6,728 nt of DNA from Ramlibacter sp. Lineage in GTDB: Bacteria; Pseudomonadota; Gammaproteobacteria; Burkholderiales; Burkholderiaceae_C. The stretch covers positions 1-6,728 of the forward strand of contig JANXVP010000141.1 in assembly GCA_025351615.1 (NCBI GenBank), in the 5' to 3' direction. Position numbers and translations under genes: made by a program. Below, one piece after another: positions 1 through 6,728 of this stretch (positions are counted from its first letter, which is position 1; every line of letters starts with the position of its first letter). Under the pieces are notes generated by a model. That model was not told the DNA's origin, made no database searches, and was given only the letters and a program-made list of their open reading frames with translations.

Positions 1-1
1 C

Positions 2-679
2 AATGGCGCCGGCTGGTTGATCATGGCCCGGGCCACCGAAGCCGACGGCCCGAGGGAGGCCTTTATTGCCGCGGCATGTGATGAATACGGCCATCACCAT
101 CCAGGGTTCCAGGTTGCCCATCTGCTTGACTGCGCCTGGAGCCTGCCGGAACCTTGTGATGGCTATGCACCCGATGAACTGGAGGAGATGCTCGGCGAGG
201 AGCACGGCGCGCTGGCGCTTCGGTGGTTGCGCGCCGATTCTCGGGAACTGCGCCAGGCGGACGAGGCCAGCGAAGTTGCGCTGGCGCGGCAGGAAAAGCA
301 GACCAAAGCCCGCATCGACCGTATCGATCGCCATTTGGCCGACCTTCGCCGCCGTCGCCGCAGCCCAGACATGACCGCCCATAATCTGGCGACCATCGAC
401 GCGACGATCATGGCAAATGCTTCGTACGTCGCGAACATGCCATGGCGGCCCGTGAGGAGATATCCCTCGAGCCATCCTTCGCAGTTGTGCTCGCTCAGGA
501 CTTCCATGACGCGGCCATCGACGCTGAGATTGGTGTCGCTGTCTTCAACCGCGGCCATCCATGCCTTGCCGGTGACGTCGTACACCGCGTCCAGCCTGTT
601 CGACGCGGTCTCATCCGGGCCGAAGATCCGGAAATTGCTCTTTCCGAGATTGAGCTTCATCACGTCGCGCAGGAACTGA
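2..679 (+). CDS. Unrecognised charged helical protein, fragment (5' end off window, 3' end lost at junction)
   Basis: This plus-strand frame is open from the left window edge, so the real start lies upstream; a TTG at 17 and an ATG at 23 are only internal candidates. It reads to a TGA at 677-679, but only about the first 127 codons (to about position 385) look like a natural protein. That part is rich in Asp, Glu, Arg, Leu and Ala. It has an acidic stretch around positions 170-210 ([13 protein letters not shown]) and then a long, probably coiled-coil helix ending in five arginines (about 250-360). Beyond about 390 the frame is simply the antisense of the phosphoketolase gene and becomes Ser/Thr/Arg-rich, so the natural C-terminus is missing. 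GC at third codon positions is roughly 70% by eye, a little below what the operon suggests. I do not recognise the family and assign no function. A competing open frame on the minus strand over the same bases is poor in acidic residues and looks less natural. Confidence 0.45.
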   Translation, partial: NGAGWLIMARATEADGPREAFIAAACDEYGHHHPGFQVAHLLDCAWSLPEPCDGYAPDELEEMLGEEHGALALRWLRADSRELRQADEASEVALARQEKQTKARIDRIDRHLADLRRRRRSPDMTAHNLATIDATIMANASYVANMPWRPVRRYPSSHPSQLCSLRTSMTRPSTLRLVSLSSTAAIHALPVTSYTASSLFDAVSSGPKIRKLLFPRLSFITSRRN

Positions 680-1878
680 CCGAGGACCCGGGTCGCCTCC
701 GCCTGGACGCTGCCGGGCTTCACTACCACCACCGCGTAGTCGTGGAAGCTTGGCATTGACAGGGAGCGCAGCAATTCGCCGCCATTGGCATGGGGATTGG
801 AGCCCATGCGGCGACGGCCCGTCGGCGCAAGCGCCGCCAGCTCTTCGCGGAATTTGCCCTGCTCGTCGAACAGTTCCCGGGCCTGGTAGCTCATGAGCCA
901 CTCTTCGAGTTGCCGCAGATGTTCCGGGGCCTTGAAGTCTGCGATCGGCACCTGGTGCGCGCGCCAGGTGCCCTCGACCGGCTTGCCGTCCACGAACTTC
1001 GGACCGGTCCAACCCTTGGGAGTGCGCAACACGATCATGGGCCAACGGGGCCGCTCTGGCCCCGCCGTGTCACCGGACGATCTGGCCGCGTGTTGAATCC
1101 GGCGGATCTGCGCCAACACAGTGTCGAGGGTGGCGGCGAGAAGCTGATGCACCACCATTGGATCGTCGCCTTCGACGAAGTGGGGCTCGTGGCCGTAGCC
1201 GCGCAACAGGTTGACCAGTTCTTCACGGCTGATACGCGCCAGCACGGTTGGATTGGCGATCTTGAAGCCGTTGAGATGAAGGATAGGAAGAACGACGCCG
1301 TCCCGCGCGGGGTTGAGGAACTTGTTGGAATGCCAGCTCGCGGCCAGCGCAGCGGTCTCCGCCTCGCCGTCTCCGACGACGCAGGCGACGATCAGGTCCG
1401 GGTTGTCGAAGGCTGCGCCATAGGCATGCGCCAACGAATAGCCCAGCTCACCTCCTTCGTGGATAGACCCGGGCGTTTCCGGCGAGACGTGGCTGGGGAT
1501 TCCCCGGGGCCAGGAGAACTGGCGAAACAGTCGTTCGAGCCCGTTGCGGCTGCGCTCGATCGCGGGGTAGTGCTCGGTGTAGGACCCTTCCAGGTAGGAA
1601 TGCGCCACGATCCCCGGGCCTCCATGGCCGGGGCCGATGACATACATCATGTTCAGGTCATGCTCTTTGATCAGGCGGTTCAGGTGAACATAGAGCAGGT
1701 TCAATCCGGGCGTCGTGCCCCAGTGCCCCAGCAGCCGCGGCTTGATATGCTCAAGTGTGAGTGGCTCCTCGAGCAAAGGGTTGCTTCGCAGGTAGATCTG
1801 GCCGACGGATATATAGTTGGCTGCACGCCAGTAGGCATGCATTTTGTGCAGAAGATCGGGAGAAAGGGGATCAGGCAT
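163..1878 (-). pseudogene. xfp: Phosphoketolase (xylulose-5-phosphate/fructose-6-phosphate), 3'-truncated
   Basis: Phosphoketolase is a cytosolic, thiamine-diphosphate enzyme that cleaves xylulose-5-P or fructose-6-P with phosphate to give acetyl-P plus glyceraldehyde-3-P or erythrose-4-P. Translation starts at the ATG at 1878-1876, giving [10 protein letters not shown] followed by the family's [25 protein letters not shown] lies 6 nt upstream of the ATG. Visible landmarks are [10 protein letters not shown] (51-60), GPGHGGPG (82-89), the diphosphate/Mg2+-binding [14 protein letters not shown] (169-182) and [10 protein letters not shown] (461-470), whose Glu461 is probably the cofactor-activating glutamate. 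Homology ends at residue about 497, against roughly 790-830 for the family. The rest of the pyrimidine domain and the whole C-terminal domain are absent. The frame continues through about 74 unrelated Arg/Ser-rich codons to a TAG at 165-163. The product is expected to be inactive unless the join is an assembly artefact. The start overlaps the end of pgm by 8 nt. Confidence 0.85.
379..393. other. Breakpoint: end of phosphoketolase homology joined to unrelated sequence
   Basis: On the minus strand, phosphoketolase-like sequence runs through [11 protein letters not shown] (last codon at 390-388). The family normally continues here with a Gln-His-x-Lys-Trp-Leu motif. Instead the same frame gives RLWAVMSG and an Arg/Ser-rich tail. 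I translated all three minus frames from here to position 1, and none resembles the phosphoketolase C-terminus, so a simple frameshift does not explain the break. The plus-strand frame arriving from the left stops looking natural at the same place. No terminal inverted repeat, target duplication or transposase was seen. The exact base is uncertain by about 10 nt, because microhomology could blur it. Confidence 0.65.
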
Positions 1879-3553
1879 CAGGTGCTCCGGATGGATTGCT
1901 GCGACCTGTAGCGATCGCTTCGTCGACAATGCGTTGCGCCTCTTGCAGGATGCGCTGAAGATGTTCGGGGCCGCGGAAACTTTCGGCATAGATCTTGTAG
2001 ATTTCCTCGGTGCCCGACGGTCGCGCGGCGAACCAGCCGCCCGCCGCGATGACCTTGATACCGCCGATCGGAGCACCATTACCGGACGCTTTGCTGAGCA
2101 CGCTCTCGATTGTTTCTCCAGCCAGTGTCGTGGATCCAATCTGTTGCGGCGTCAATGCGGCCAACTGTCGCCTCTGCTGTGCCGTTGCGGGCGCCTCGAC
2201 CCGATCCGCAACCGGATTGCCGAACTCATCTGCCAGTTCCGCATATAGCACGCCAGGGTCTCGGCCCTTGCGCGCCGTGATTTCAGCCGAGAGCAACGCT
2301 GCCACCAGGCCGTCCTTGTCGGTGGTCCAGACGGTCCCGTCCCGGCGCAGGAAAGTCGCGCCGGCGCTTTCCTCGCCACTGAAGCCGAGCGAGGCGTCCT
2401 GCAAGCCAGCGGCAAACCATTTGAAGCCGACCGGAACTTCGTAGAGTTTGCGGCCTAGCCTTGCTGTCAGCCGGTCGATCAGTCCCGTGCTGACGACAGT
2501 CTTGCCGACAGCAGCCTGCTGCCCCCACTGCGGGCGGTGTTGAAACAGGTAGTCGATCGCGACCGACAGGTAGTGGTTGGGCGCCAGCAGGCCGGCAGCG
2601 GGAGTGACGATCCCGTGGCGGTCATGGTCCGTGTCGCAGGCGAAGGCGATGTCGAAGCGGTCCTTGACGGCCGTCAGGCGCTGCATCGCATAGGGCGACG
2701 ATGGGTCCATCCGGATGCGTCCGTCCCAATCGAGCGTCATGAAGGAAAACGTCGGGTCGACGACGTCACTGACCACCGTCAGATCGAGGCGGTAGCGTTC
2801 GGCGATGGCGGCCCAGTAGTGAACGCCCGCGCCGCCCAACGGGTCCACACCCATCCTGATTTTCGCTTCGCGGATCGCCTCCATGTCGATTGCGCTGCCA
2901 AGATCGCCGACATAGGCATCGAGAAAGTCGTGGCGATGCGTCGTCGTCGCCTTCAGGGCCCTTGCGTGGGAAACGCGCTGGACGCCCTGCAGGTGCGCCT
3001 CGAGCAAACGGTTGGCCTGCGTCTCGATCCAGCCGGTGATGTCCTGGTCGGCCGGGCCGCCATTCGCAGGGTTGTACTTGAAGCCGCCATCGCGCGGCGG
3101 ATTGTGCGACGGCGTCACCACGATACCGTCGGCCAGGCCCAAACTGCGTCCGCGGTTGTGCGCCAGGATGGCATGCGAGATCGCCGGCGTCGGCGTGTAT
3201 TCGTCGTGCGCCGCCAGCATGACGTCAACGCCATTCGCCGCCAGCACCTCGAGTGCGCTGGCGCACGCCGGGCCGGACAAGGCGTGCGTGTCGATGCCCA
3301 GGAACAGCGGTCCGTCGATGCCTTTGCCTTTTCGGTACCGGCAGATCGCCTGCGTGATCGCCAGCACATGCCATTCGTTGAACGAGACGTCCAGCGAGGA
3401 GCCGCGATGTCCCGACGTGCCGAAGGAGACGCGCTGCGCGGCAACCGCAGGATCCGGCACATTCGAATAGTAGGCAGCGACAAGCGCCGATACATCCACA
3501 AGCGCAGACTGGGGTGCCGGCTTGCCGGCCAGGGAATTGATCGTGGTCGCCAT
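1871..3553 (-). CDS. pgm: Phosphoglucomutase (alpha-D-glucose phosphate-specific)
   Basis: This cytosolic, Mg2+-dependent enzyme interconverts glucose-1-phosphate and glucose-6-phosphate, joining glycogen and sugar-nucleotide metabolism to glycolysis and the pentose phosphate routes. The 560-residue product is close to the usual length of the long bacterial Pgm type (about 546 in E. coli). All signatures of the alpha-D-phosphohexomutase superfamily are present in order: FGTSGHRG (44-51); the phosphoserine loop VVTPSHNPP (145-153), with Ser149 as the phosphorylated residue; the metal-binding loop DTDHDRHG (307-314); the sugar-specificity loop GEESAGATF (393-401); and the phosphate-binding [10 protein letters not shown] (511-520). 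Nothing essential is missing. The ATG at 3553 lies 8 nt after the TAG of the transketolase gene, with no clear Shine-Dalgarno sequence, so translation may depend on ribosomes arriving from upstream. Its TGA (1873-1871) sits inside the 8-nt overlap with xfp. The pairing with xfp suggests glucose-1-P release from glycogen feeding the phosphoketolase route, which is an inference. Confidence 0.95.
   Translation of the reverse strand: MATTINSLAGKPAPQSALVDVSALVAAYYSNVPDPAVAAQRVSFGTSGHRGSSLDVSFNEWHVLAITQAICRYRKGKGIDGPLFLGIDTHALSGPACASALEVLAANGVDVMLAAHDEYTPTPAISHAILAHNRGRSLGLADGIVVTPSHNPPRDGGFKYNPANGGPADQDITGWIETQANRLLEAHLQGVQRVSHARALKATTTHRHDFLDAYVGDLGSAIDMEAIREAKIRMGVDPLGGAGVHYWAAIAERYRLDLTVVSDVVDPTFSFMTLDWDGRIRMDPSSPYAMQRLTAVKDRFDIAFACDTDHDRHGIVTPAAGLLAPNHYLSVAIDYLFQHRPQWGQQAAVGKTVVSTGLIDRLTARLGRKLYEVPVGFKWFAAGLQDASLGFSGEESAGATFLRRDGTVWTTDKDGLVAALLSAEITARKGRDPGVLYAELADEFGNPVADRVEAPATAQQRRQLAALTPQQIGSTTLAGETIESVLSKASGNGAPIGGIKVIAAGGWFAARPSGTEEIYKIYAESFRGPEHLQRILQEAQRIVDEAIATGRSNPSGAPDA
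1885..1888 (-). promoter_or_regulatory. Ribosome binding site of phosphoketolase gene
   Basis: The minus strand reads CCGGAGCACCTG immediately before the ATG at 1878. The GGAG core is 6 nt from the start, which is a good Shine-Dalgarno position. It lies inside the last codons of pgm. It decides the xfp start: the upstream in-frame ATG at 2139 would add 87 residues that are merely an out-of-frame reading of pgm. Confidence 0.6.
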
Positions 3554-3561
3554 CGTGTCGG

Positions 3562-5673
3562 CTAGGCCGCCGGCGCGTGCCGTGCCAACTGTTCCCTGGC
3601 AGCGGCACAGACATGCACCGCGTCGAACCCGAAATGCGCTTCGCCGACTCTGCCCGGCGCCGAGATCCCGAACGAACGCATGCCGATGATCGTTCCGGTT
3701 CGGCCGACATAGCGCTCCCAGCCCAGCGTTGACGCAGCTTCGACCGAAACTCTCGCCGCCACTGCCGGCGGCAGCACACTGTCCCGGTATTCAGCGGTCT
3801 GGCACTCGAACAGATCCCACGACGGCATGCTGACGACGCGAACCCGGATGCCTTCGCGATTGAGTTGCTCGTAAGCAGCGATGCAAAGCGCGACTTCGCT
3901 GCCTGTCGCCAGCAAAAGCACATCGGGCCTCCCATCGGCCGCATCGGCGAGCACGTAGGCCCCGCGCGCCACGCCACTGGCACTCGCGTATCTGGTTCGA
4001 TCGAGCGTCGGCAACGCCTGGCGCGACAGCACCAGGCTGGCCGGCCCGGTTTTCAGTTGCATCACGACACGCCAGGCCTCGACCACCTCGTTGGCATCGG
4101 CCGGGCGCAACAGCACCATGCCTGGCATCGCGCGGAATGAGGCGAGCTGCTCGATCGGCTGGTGCGTCGGCCCATCCTCGCCCATGCCGATCGAATCGTG
4201 GGTCCAGATATAAATCACCGAAACACCCATCATCGCGCTGAGCCGGATCGCGCCGCGGCAGTAATCGGTGAAGATGAAAAAGCTGGCGGCGAACGGACGC
4301 AGCCTCGACAACGCCAAGCCACTTGCGAAGGCGCACATCGCATGCTCGCGGACACCGAAGTGCAGGTTGCGTCCGCCGTAGTCTCCCGCTAGGCCGTCCC
4401 CCGAGGGCGGTCCGAACTCCCGGGCGTGGTTGCTCGCCAGCGAGGTTTTCGTCGATGGCGACAAGTCGGCAGCCCCCCCGAGCAGCCACGGCATCTGCCG
4501 GGCGATCGCGTTCAGCACCTGGCCCGACGCGTCGCGCGTGGCCAGTCCCTTCGCATCGGGCGCGAAGCTGGGCAGCGCGCTGTCCCAGCCGTCGGGCAAC
4601 TCGCCTCGCTGCATGCGATCAATCTGCGCAGCCAGGTCGGGGTATCGGGCCCGGTAAGCGCCGAAGTGCGTATTCCAAGCCTCGCGCGCGCTGGCACCTC
4701 GTTGGCCGAATTGCGCGCCGAAGTGCTCCCGCACCCCGCCCGGCACAGCAAACTGCGCGTCCGGATCGAAGCCGTAAGACAATTTGGCGAGTCGCACTTC
4801 ATCCATACCGAGCGGCTCACCGTGCGCCTCTTTGGTATCTTGCTTGTGCGGCGCGCCGTAGCCAATATGGCTTTGCACGATGATCAGGGTCGGCCGGTCA
4901 TACGTGTCGACAAAGGTTTGAAGTGCGCGAGTCAGCCGGTCAAGATCGTTGGCGTCGGCGACACGCAGGACCTGCCAGCCGAAGGCCTCGAACCGCACCC
5001 CGACATCCTCGCTGAACGTGATCGCCGTCGAGCCTTCGATACTGATGTGGTTCGCGTCGTAGATCCAGCACAGGTTGGCCAGCTTCAGGTGGCCAGCCAG
5101 CGATGCCGCCTCGCTGCTGATGCCTTCCATCATGTCGCCGTCGCCGCACAACGCGTAGACGTTGTAGTCGAACAGCTCGCGGCCTGGGCGGTTGTACGTG
5201 GCCGCCAGCCAGACTTCGGCGGCTGCCATGCCGACGCTGGTCGCGACGCCCTGGCCAAGCGGACCGGTCGTGGTCTCGACACCGGACGTCCAGCCGTATT
5301 CCGGATGGCCGGTACAGCGGCTGCCTGCCTGGCGAAAGCTTTGGAGGTCGGCGAGCGTGACCGCGAGTCCACCCGTCCTTGCGCCCTCCCCTTCATAACT
5401 CGGGCCCGCCGCTTTCACCCCGCACAGATAGAGCAGGCTGTAGAGCAGGGCCGACGCGTGACCGACCGACAGCACGAAGCGGTCGCGGTTCAGCCACTCG
5501 GGGTCGTTCGCGTCATAGCGCAGAAACCGCTGCCACAGGCAATAAGCGGTGGGCGCCGCGCCCATGGGCGTGCCTGGATGGCCCGAGTTGGCCTTCTGAA
5601 CTGCATCGATGGACAGCGTCCGCAGCGTGTTGACGCACAAAAGGTCGCATCGCGCAGAATCGGTCGTGGCCAT
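3562..5673 (-). other. tkt: Transketolase portion of the fusion, with possible own start
   Basis: The transketolase module begins at an in-frame ATG (5673-5671; MATTDSARCDLL), which is exactly where a stand-alone transketolase would be expected to start. From here it would be 703 residues, slightly longer than a typical bacterial transketolase (about 660-670). The short linker before it (residues about 301-314, RLSRVIRAGQVPP) is charged, then proline-containing. This entry marks a domain boundary and an alternative product, not a separate proven gene. Confidence 0.5.
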
Positions 5674-6615
5674 CGGGGGCACCTGGCCGGCACGGATAAC
5701 GCGCGAAAGGCGCGCATTCTCAAAGATGGCAACCCACTCATGCAGGCGCCGGGCGATCTGCGTAACGGCTTCGGAGCGCGTCATGGTTTGCGCACGGAAA
5801 GCGGCCACCGCGTCCCAGAAGGTCGTGCGTCCGACTGCGAAGCCGATAAAACCATCAACTTTCGCGGCAGTGGCCAGCCAGCGGCGCACTTTGGCCTCAT
5901 CAGCGCCACGGCCCAGCACGATACAGCCAACCGCGCCGCGGCCGTCGTGCCGGGCAGCTTCGACAATGCGTTCGCAATCATCGTGACGGCGCACACCCTC
6001 GACCTTCCAGACGTCGGGCTCGACACCCGCCTTCTGCAATTCGCGAATCGCCATGCACATCAGGATCGGACGCAAGCGCCGCTCGTACGCCGCTTTGTCG
6101 CCACCCTCACGGGCGAGCTGTTCAGCGGTCGCAGGAACCAGCAATTCAAACATGAAGCGACGCTGATTGCGCCGGCAATGGTCCGACAGCATCTTCAGCC
6201 GTTGCACCTGTCTCAGGTTCAGCGCGGCGTCGCCTTCCGGGTTGTAGCGCACCAGCGCTTTGGCAAAGGTCGGGTCCACGGCCTCGATGTGGCTCGCGAA
6301 GTCGGCACCATATTCGAATTCGAATTCGTCGCAGCCGCTGCGCTCGGTCGAGACAGCGGTGACGAAGTTGCGCTGGCGTGCGTCTCGGAGGATATCGCCG
6401 CCGAATTCTTCGTCCACAAGGATGCCGGCAAACTCGGCGGGAATGCCCTCGGCCAGCGCCTGTCGGAAACCTTCGTAAATAAGCTGCTTGCTGTCACGAA
6501 CCAGGGCATTGTGCTGCGCCGACAGTGGGAGTCCGAAGTCGAACAGTCCCTTGACGTAGGACTGCCGGTGATCGAACGGCAGCAGGTAGAGCGGCTTGTC
6601 GTAGCCGATCGTCAT
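3562..6615 (-). CDS. DUF2090 (aldolase-like) domain fused to transketolase
   Basis: The predicted protein has 1,017 residues in two parts. Residues 1 to about 305 match DUF2090, the domain also found at the C-terminus of IolC-type 5-dehydro-2-deoxygluconokinases and related to class I aldolases. Its landmarks are YLLPFDHR (10-17), CDEFEFEYGADF (95-106), DVWKVEG (201-207, Lys204 a candidate Schiff-base lysine) and GFAVGRTTFWDAV (258-270). Residues 315 to 1017 are a full-length transketolase, which moves two-carbon units between sugar phosphates using thiamine diphosphate. They show SGHPG (344-348), GHA (385-387), HPEY (437-440), GPLGQG (451-456), GDGDMMEG (491-498), FGVREHAM (753-760, Glu757 catalytic), THDSIGMGEDGPTHQP (805-820) and LSRQ (863-866). 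All expected catalytic and cofactor residues seem present. The start chosen is the ATG at 6615, which overlaps the transaldolase TGA as ATGA and gives the natural DUF2090 beginning. An ATG at 6681 would add 22 residues and overlap tal by 70 nt. The two domains share one frame with no intervening stop. Confidence 0.92.
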   Translation of the reverse strand: MTIGYDKPLYLLPFDHRQSYVKGLFDFGLPLSAQHNALVRDSKQLIYEGFRQALAEGIPAEFAGILVDEEFGGDILRDARQRNFVTAVSTERSGCDEFEFEYGADFASHIEAVDPTFAKALVRYNPEGDAALNLRQVQRLKMLSDHCRRNQRRFMFELLVPATAEQLAREGGDKAAYERRLRPILMCMAIRELQKAGVEPDVWKVEGVRRHDDCERIVEAARHDGRGAVGCIVLGRGADEAKVRRWLATAAKVDGFIGFAVGRTTFWDAVAAFRAQTMTRSEAVTQIARRLHEWVAIFENARLSRVIRAGQVPPMATTDSARCDLLCVNTLRTLSIDAVQKANSGHPGTPMGAAPTAYCLWQRFLRYDANDPEWLNRDRFVLSVGHASALLYSLLYLCGVKAAGPSYEGEGARTGGLAVTLADLQSFRQAGSRCTGHPEYGWTSGVETTTGPLGQGVATSVGMAAAEVWLAATYNRPGRELFDYNVYALCGDGDMMEGISSEAASLAGHLKLANLCWIYDANHISIEGSTAITFSEDVGVRFEAFGWQVLRVADANDLDRLTRALQTFVDTYDRPTLIIVQSHIGYGAPHKQDTKEAHGEPLGMDEVRLAKLSYGFDPDAQFAVPGGVREHFGAQFGQRGASAREAWNTHFGAYRARYPDLAAQIDRMQRGELPDGWDSALPSFAPDAKGLATRDASGQVLNAIARQMPWLLGGAADLSPSTKTSLASNHAREFGPPSGDGLAGDYGGRNLHFGVREHAMCAFASGLALSRLRPFAASFFIFTDYCRGAIRLSAMMGVSVIYIWTHDSIGMGEDGPTHQPIEQLASFRAMPGMVLLRPADANEVVEAWRVVMQLKTGPASLVLSRQALPTLDRTRYASASGVARGAYVLADAADGRPDVLLLATGSEVALCIAAYEQLNREGIRVRVVSMPSWDLFECQTAEYRDSVLPPAVAARVSVEAASTLGWERYVGRTGTIIGMRSFGISAPGRVGEAHFGFDAVHVCAAAREQLARHAPAA
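5680..5686 (-). promoter_or_regulatory. Possible internal ribosome binding site before transketolase module
   Basis: The minus strand reads CCAGGTGCCCCCG directly upstream of the internal ATG at 5673. AGGTG is a partial Shine-Dalgarno match about 6 nt from that ATG. It could allow a free transketolase to be made alongside the fusion. A match this short is common by chance in GC-rich coding sequence. Confidence 0.3.
6612..6615 (-). other. ATGA stop-start overlap coupling transaldolase and DUF2090-transketolase
   Basis: The minus strand reads ATGA, where ATG (6615-6613) starts the fusion gene and TGA (6614-6612) ends the transaldolase gene. No strong Shine-Dalgarno sequence lies within 20 nt upstream, and the nearest purine-rich run (AGGGAGAAAAG) is about 35 nt away. 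Start of the fusion protein therefore probably relies on termination-reinitiation, which would keep the two transferases in a fixed ratio. Confidence 0.6.
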
Positions 6616-6728
6616 GACGGTGCGTGCGCCGTTGCGGAGGCCGGGCTTTTCTCCCTGATTTTCGCCATCAGCCCGCTCCACGACTTGACGAACGCCTGGA
6701 CGCCTTCGCGCTGCAACTGCGCAGCCAG
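6612..6728 (-). CDS. tal: Transaldolase, C-terminal end (5' part off window)
   Basis: The last 38 codons of a gene enter from the right edge and end at a TGA (6614-6612). The translation begins LAAQLQREGVQAFVKSWSGL, then MAKIREKS and a short Ala/Ser/Pro-rich tail. It matches the C-terminal helix of transaldolases of the longer type (Tal of cyanobacteria, actinobacteria and proteobacteria, and the Tal half of Tal-Pgi fusions), which typically carry an E-G-V-x-x-F-x-x-S/A-[WF] pattern here. Transaldolase transfers dihydroxyacetone units between sedoheptulose-7-P/glyceraldehyde-3-P and erythrose-4-P/fructose-6-P. The stop overlaps the next gene's ATG as ATGA, and the next gene contains transketolase, its usual metabolic partner; this context strengthens the call. 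The catalytic lysine and the rest of the barrel cannot be seen. Confidence 0.72.
   Translation of the reverse strand: MAAQLQREGVQAFVKSWSGLMAKIREKSPASATAHAPS

Noticed and set aside
307..314. Residues of phosphoglucomutase (not bases): metal loop DTDHDRHG instead of the DPDxDRHG form
   Set aside because: The three metal-binding aspartates are retained, and the Thr variant is, as far as I recall, a normal form in this family. It is not a defect.
1..382. Minus-strand open frame starting at ATG 382 ([17 protein letters not shown]) and running off the left edge, which could be a continuation of phosphoketolase or another gene
   Set aside because: It shows no phosphoketolase C-terminal motifs, has very few acidic residues, and is antisense to the more natural plus-strand frame. 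Third-position GC does not separate the two, so the rejection is moderate and not certain.
790..1911. Long plus-strand open frame (373 codons)
   Set aside because: It is antisense to the well-conserved phosphoketolase gene and has no recognisable motif. Such shadows are common in GC-rich DNA.
1879..2139. N-terminal extension of phosphoketolase to the ATG at 2139
   Set aside because: The extra 87 residues are Arg/Ser-rich and come from an alternate frame of pgm. The true N-terminus [10 protein letters not shown] has a good ribosome binding site.
2537..3565. Long plus-strand open frame (342 codons)
   Set aside because: It is antisense to phosphoglucomutase, is Arg/Val-rich with no domain signature, and is explained by GC-rich codon bias on the other strand.
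6313..6328. Tandem hexanucleotide ATTCGA/GAATTC repeat
   Set aside because: It encodes DEFEFEYG, which resembles a conserved DUF2090 segment (DEFxFEYG), so the repetition is explained by protein sequence and not by a functional DNA repeat.
6616..6681. Upstream start for the DUF2090-transketolase gene at 6681
   Set aside because: It would overlap the transaldolase gene by 70 nt and add 22 residues unlike the family. The ATGA overlap at 6615 gives the expected N-terminus.

Overview
The window is GC-rich, consistent with a proteobacterium; the order or genus cannot be fixed from sequence alone. Positions about 390 to 6728 carry one tightly packed minus-strand operon of central sugar-phosphate metabolism. 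In transcription order (right to left) it holds the tail of a transaldolase gene, a long gene encoding a DUF2090 (IolC C-terminal, class I aldolase-like) domain fused in frame to a complete transketolase, a complete alpha-D-glucose phosphoglucomutase, and a phosphoketolase gene (xfp). The junctions are a 4-nt ATGA overlap, an 8-nt spacer and an 8-nt overlap. No promoter or terminator is visible between the genes, so they are probably co-transcribed and partly translationally coupled. The operon's promoter and most of the transaldolase gene lie beyond the right edge.

The enzymes fit together. Phosphoglucomutase links glucose-1-phosphate (glycogen) to glucose-6-phosphate. Transketolase and transaldolase interconvert C3 to C7 sugar phosphates. 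Phosphoketolase would split xylulose-5-phosphate or fructose-6-phosphate to acetyl-phosphate. Together this resembles a phosphoketolase bypass (non-oxidative, glycolysis-like carbon flow to acetyl-phosphate), possibly fed from stored glycogen. That physiological role is inferred.

The left end is the odd part. Phosphoketolase homology is excellent for about 497 residues and then stops abruptly near position 379-393, in the middle of the pyrimidine-binding domain. About 300 C-terminal residues are missing, and none of the three minus-strand frames to its left restores them. From that point to the left edge, the most protein-like frame is on the plus strand: an unrecognised, charged, helix-rich protein fragment open from the left edge. 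Two genes that have each lost their 3' end therefore face each other across one point. This is the geometry expected of an inversion breakpoint, or of a chimeric assembly join.

There are no RNA genes, CRISPR arrays or recognisable insertion sequences. No gene-free stretch exceeds 300 bases.
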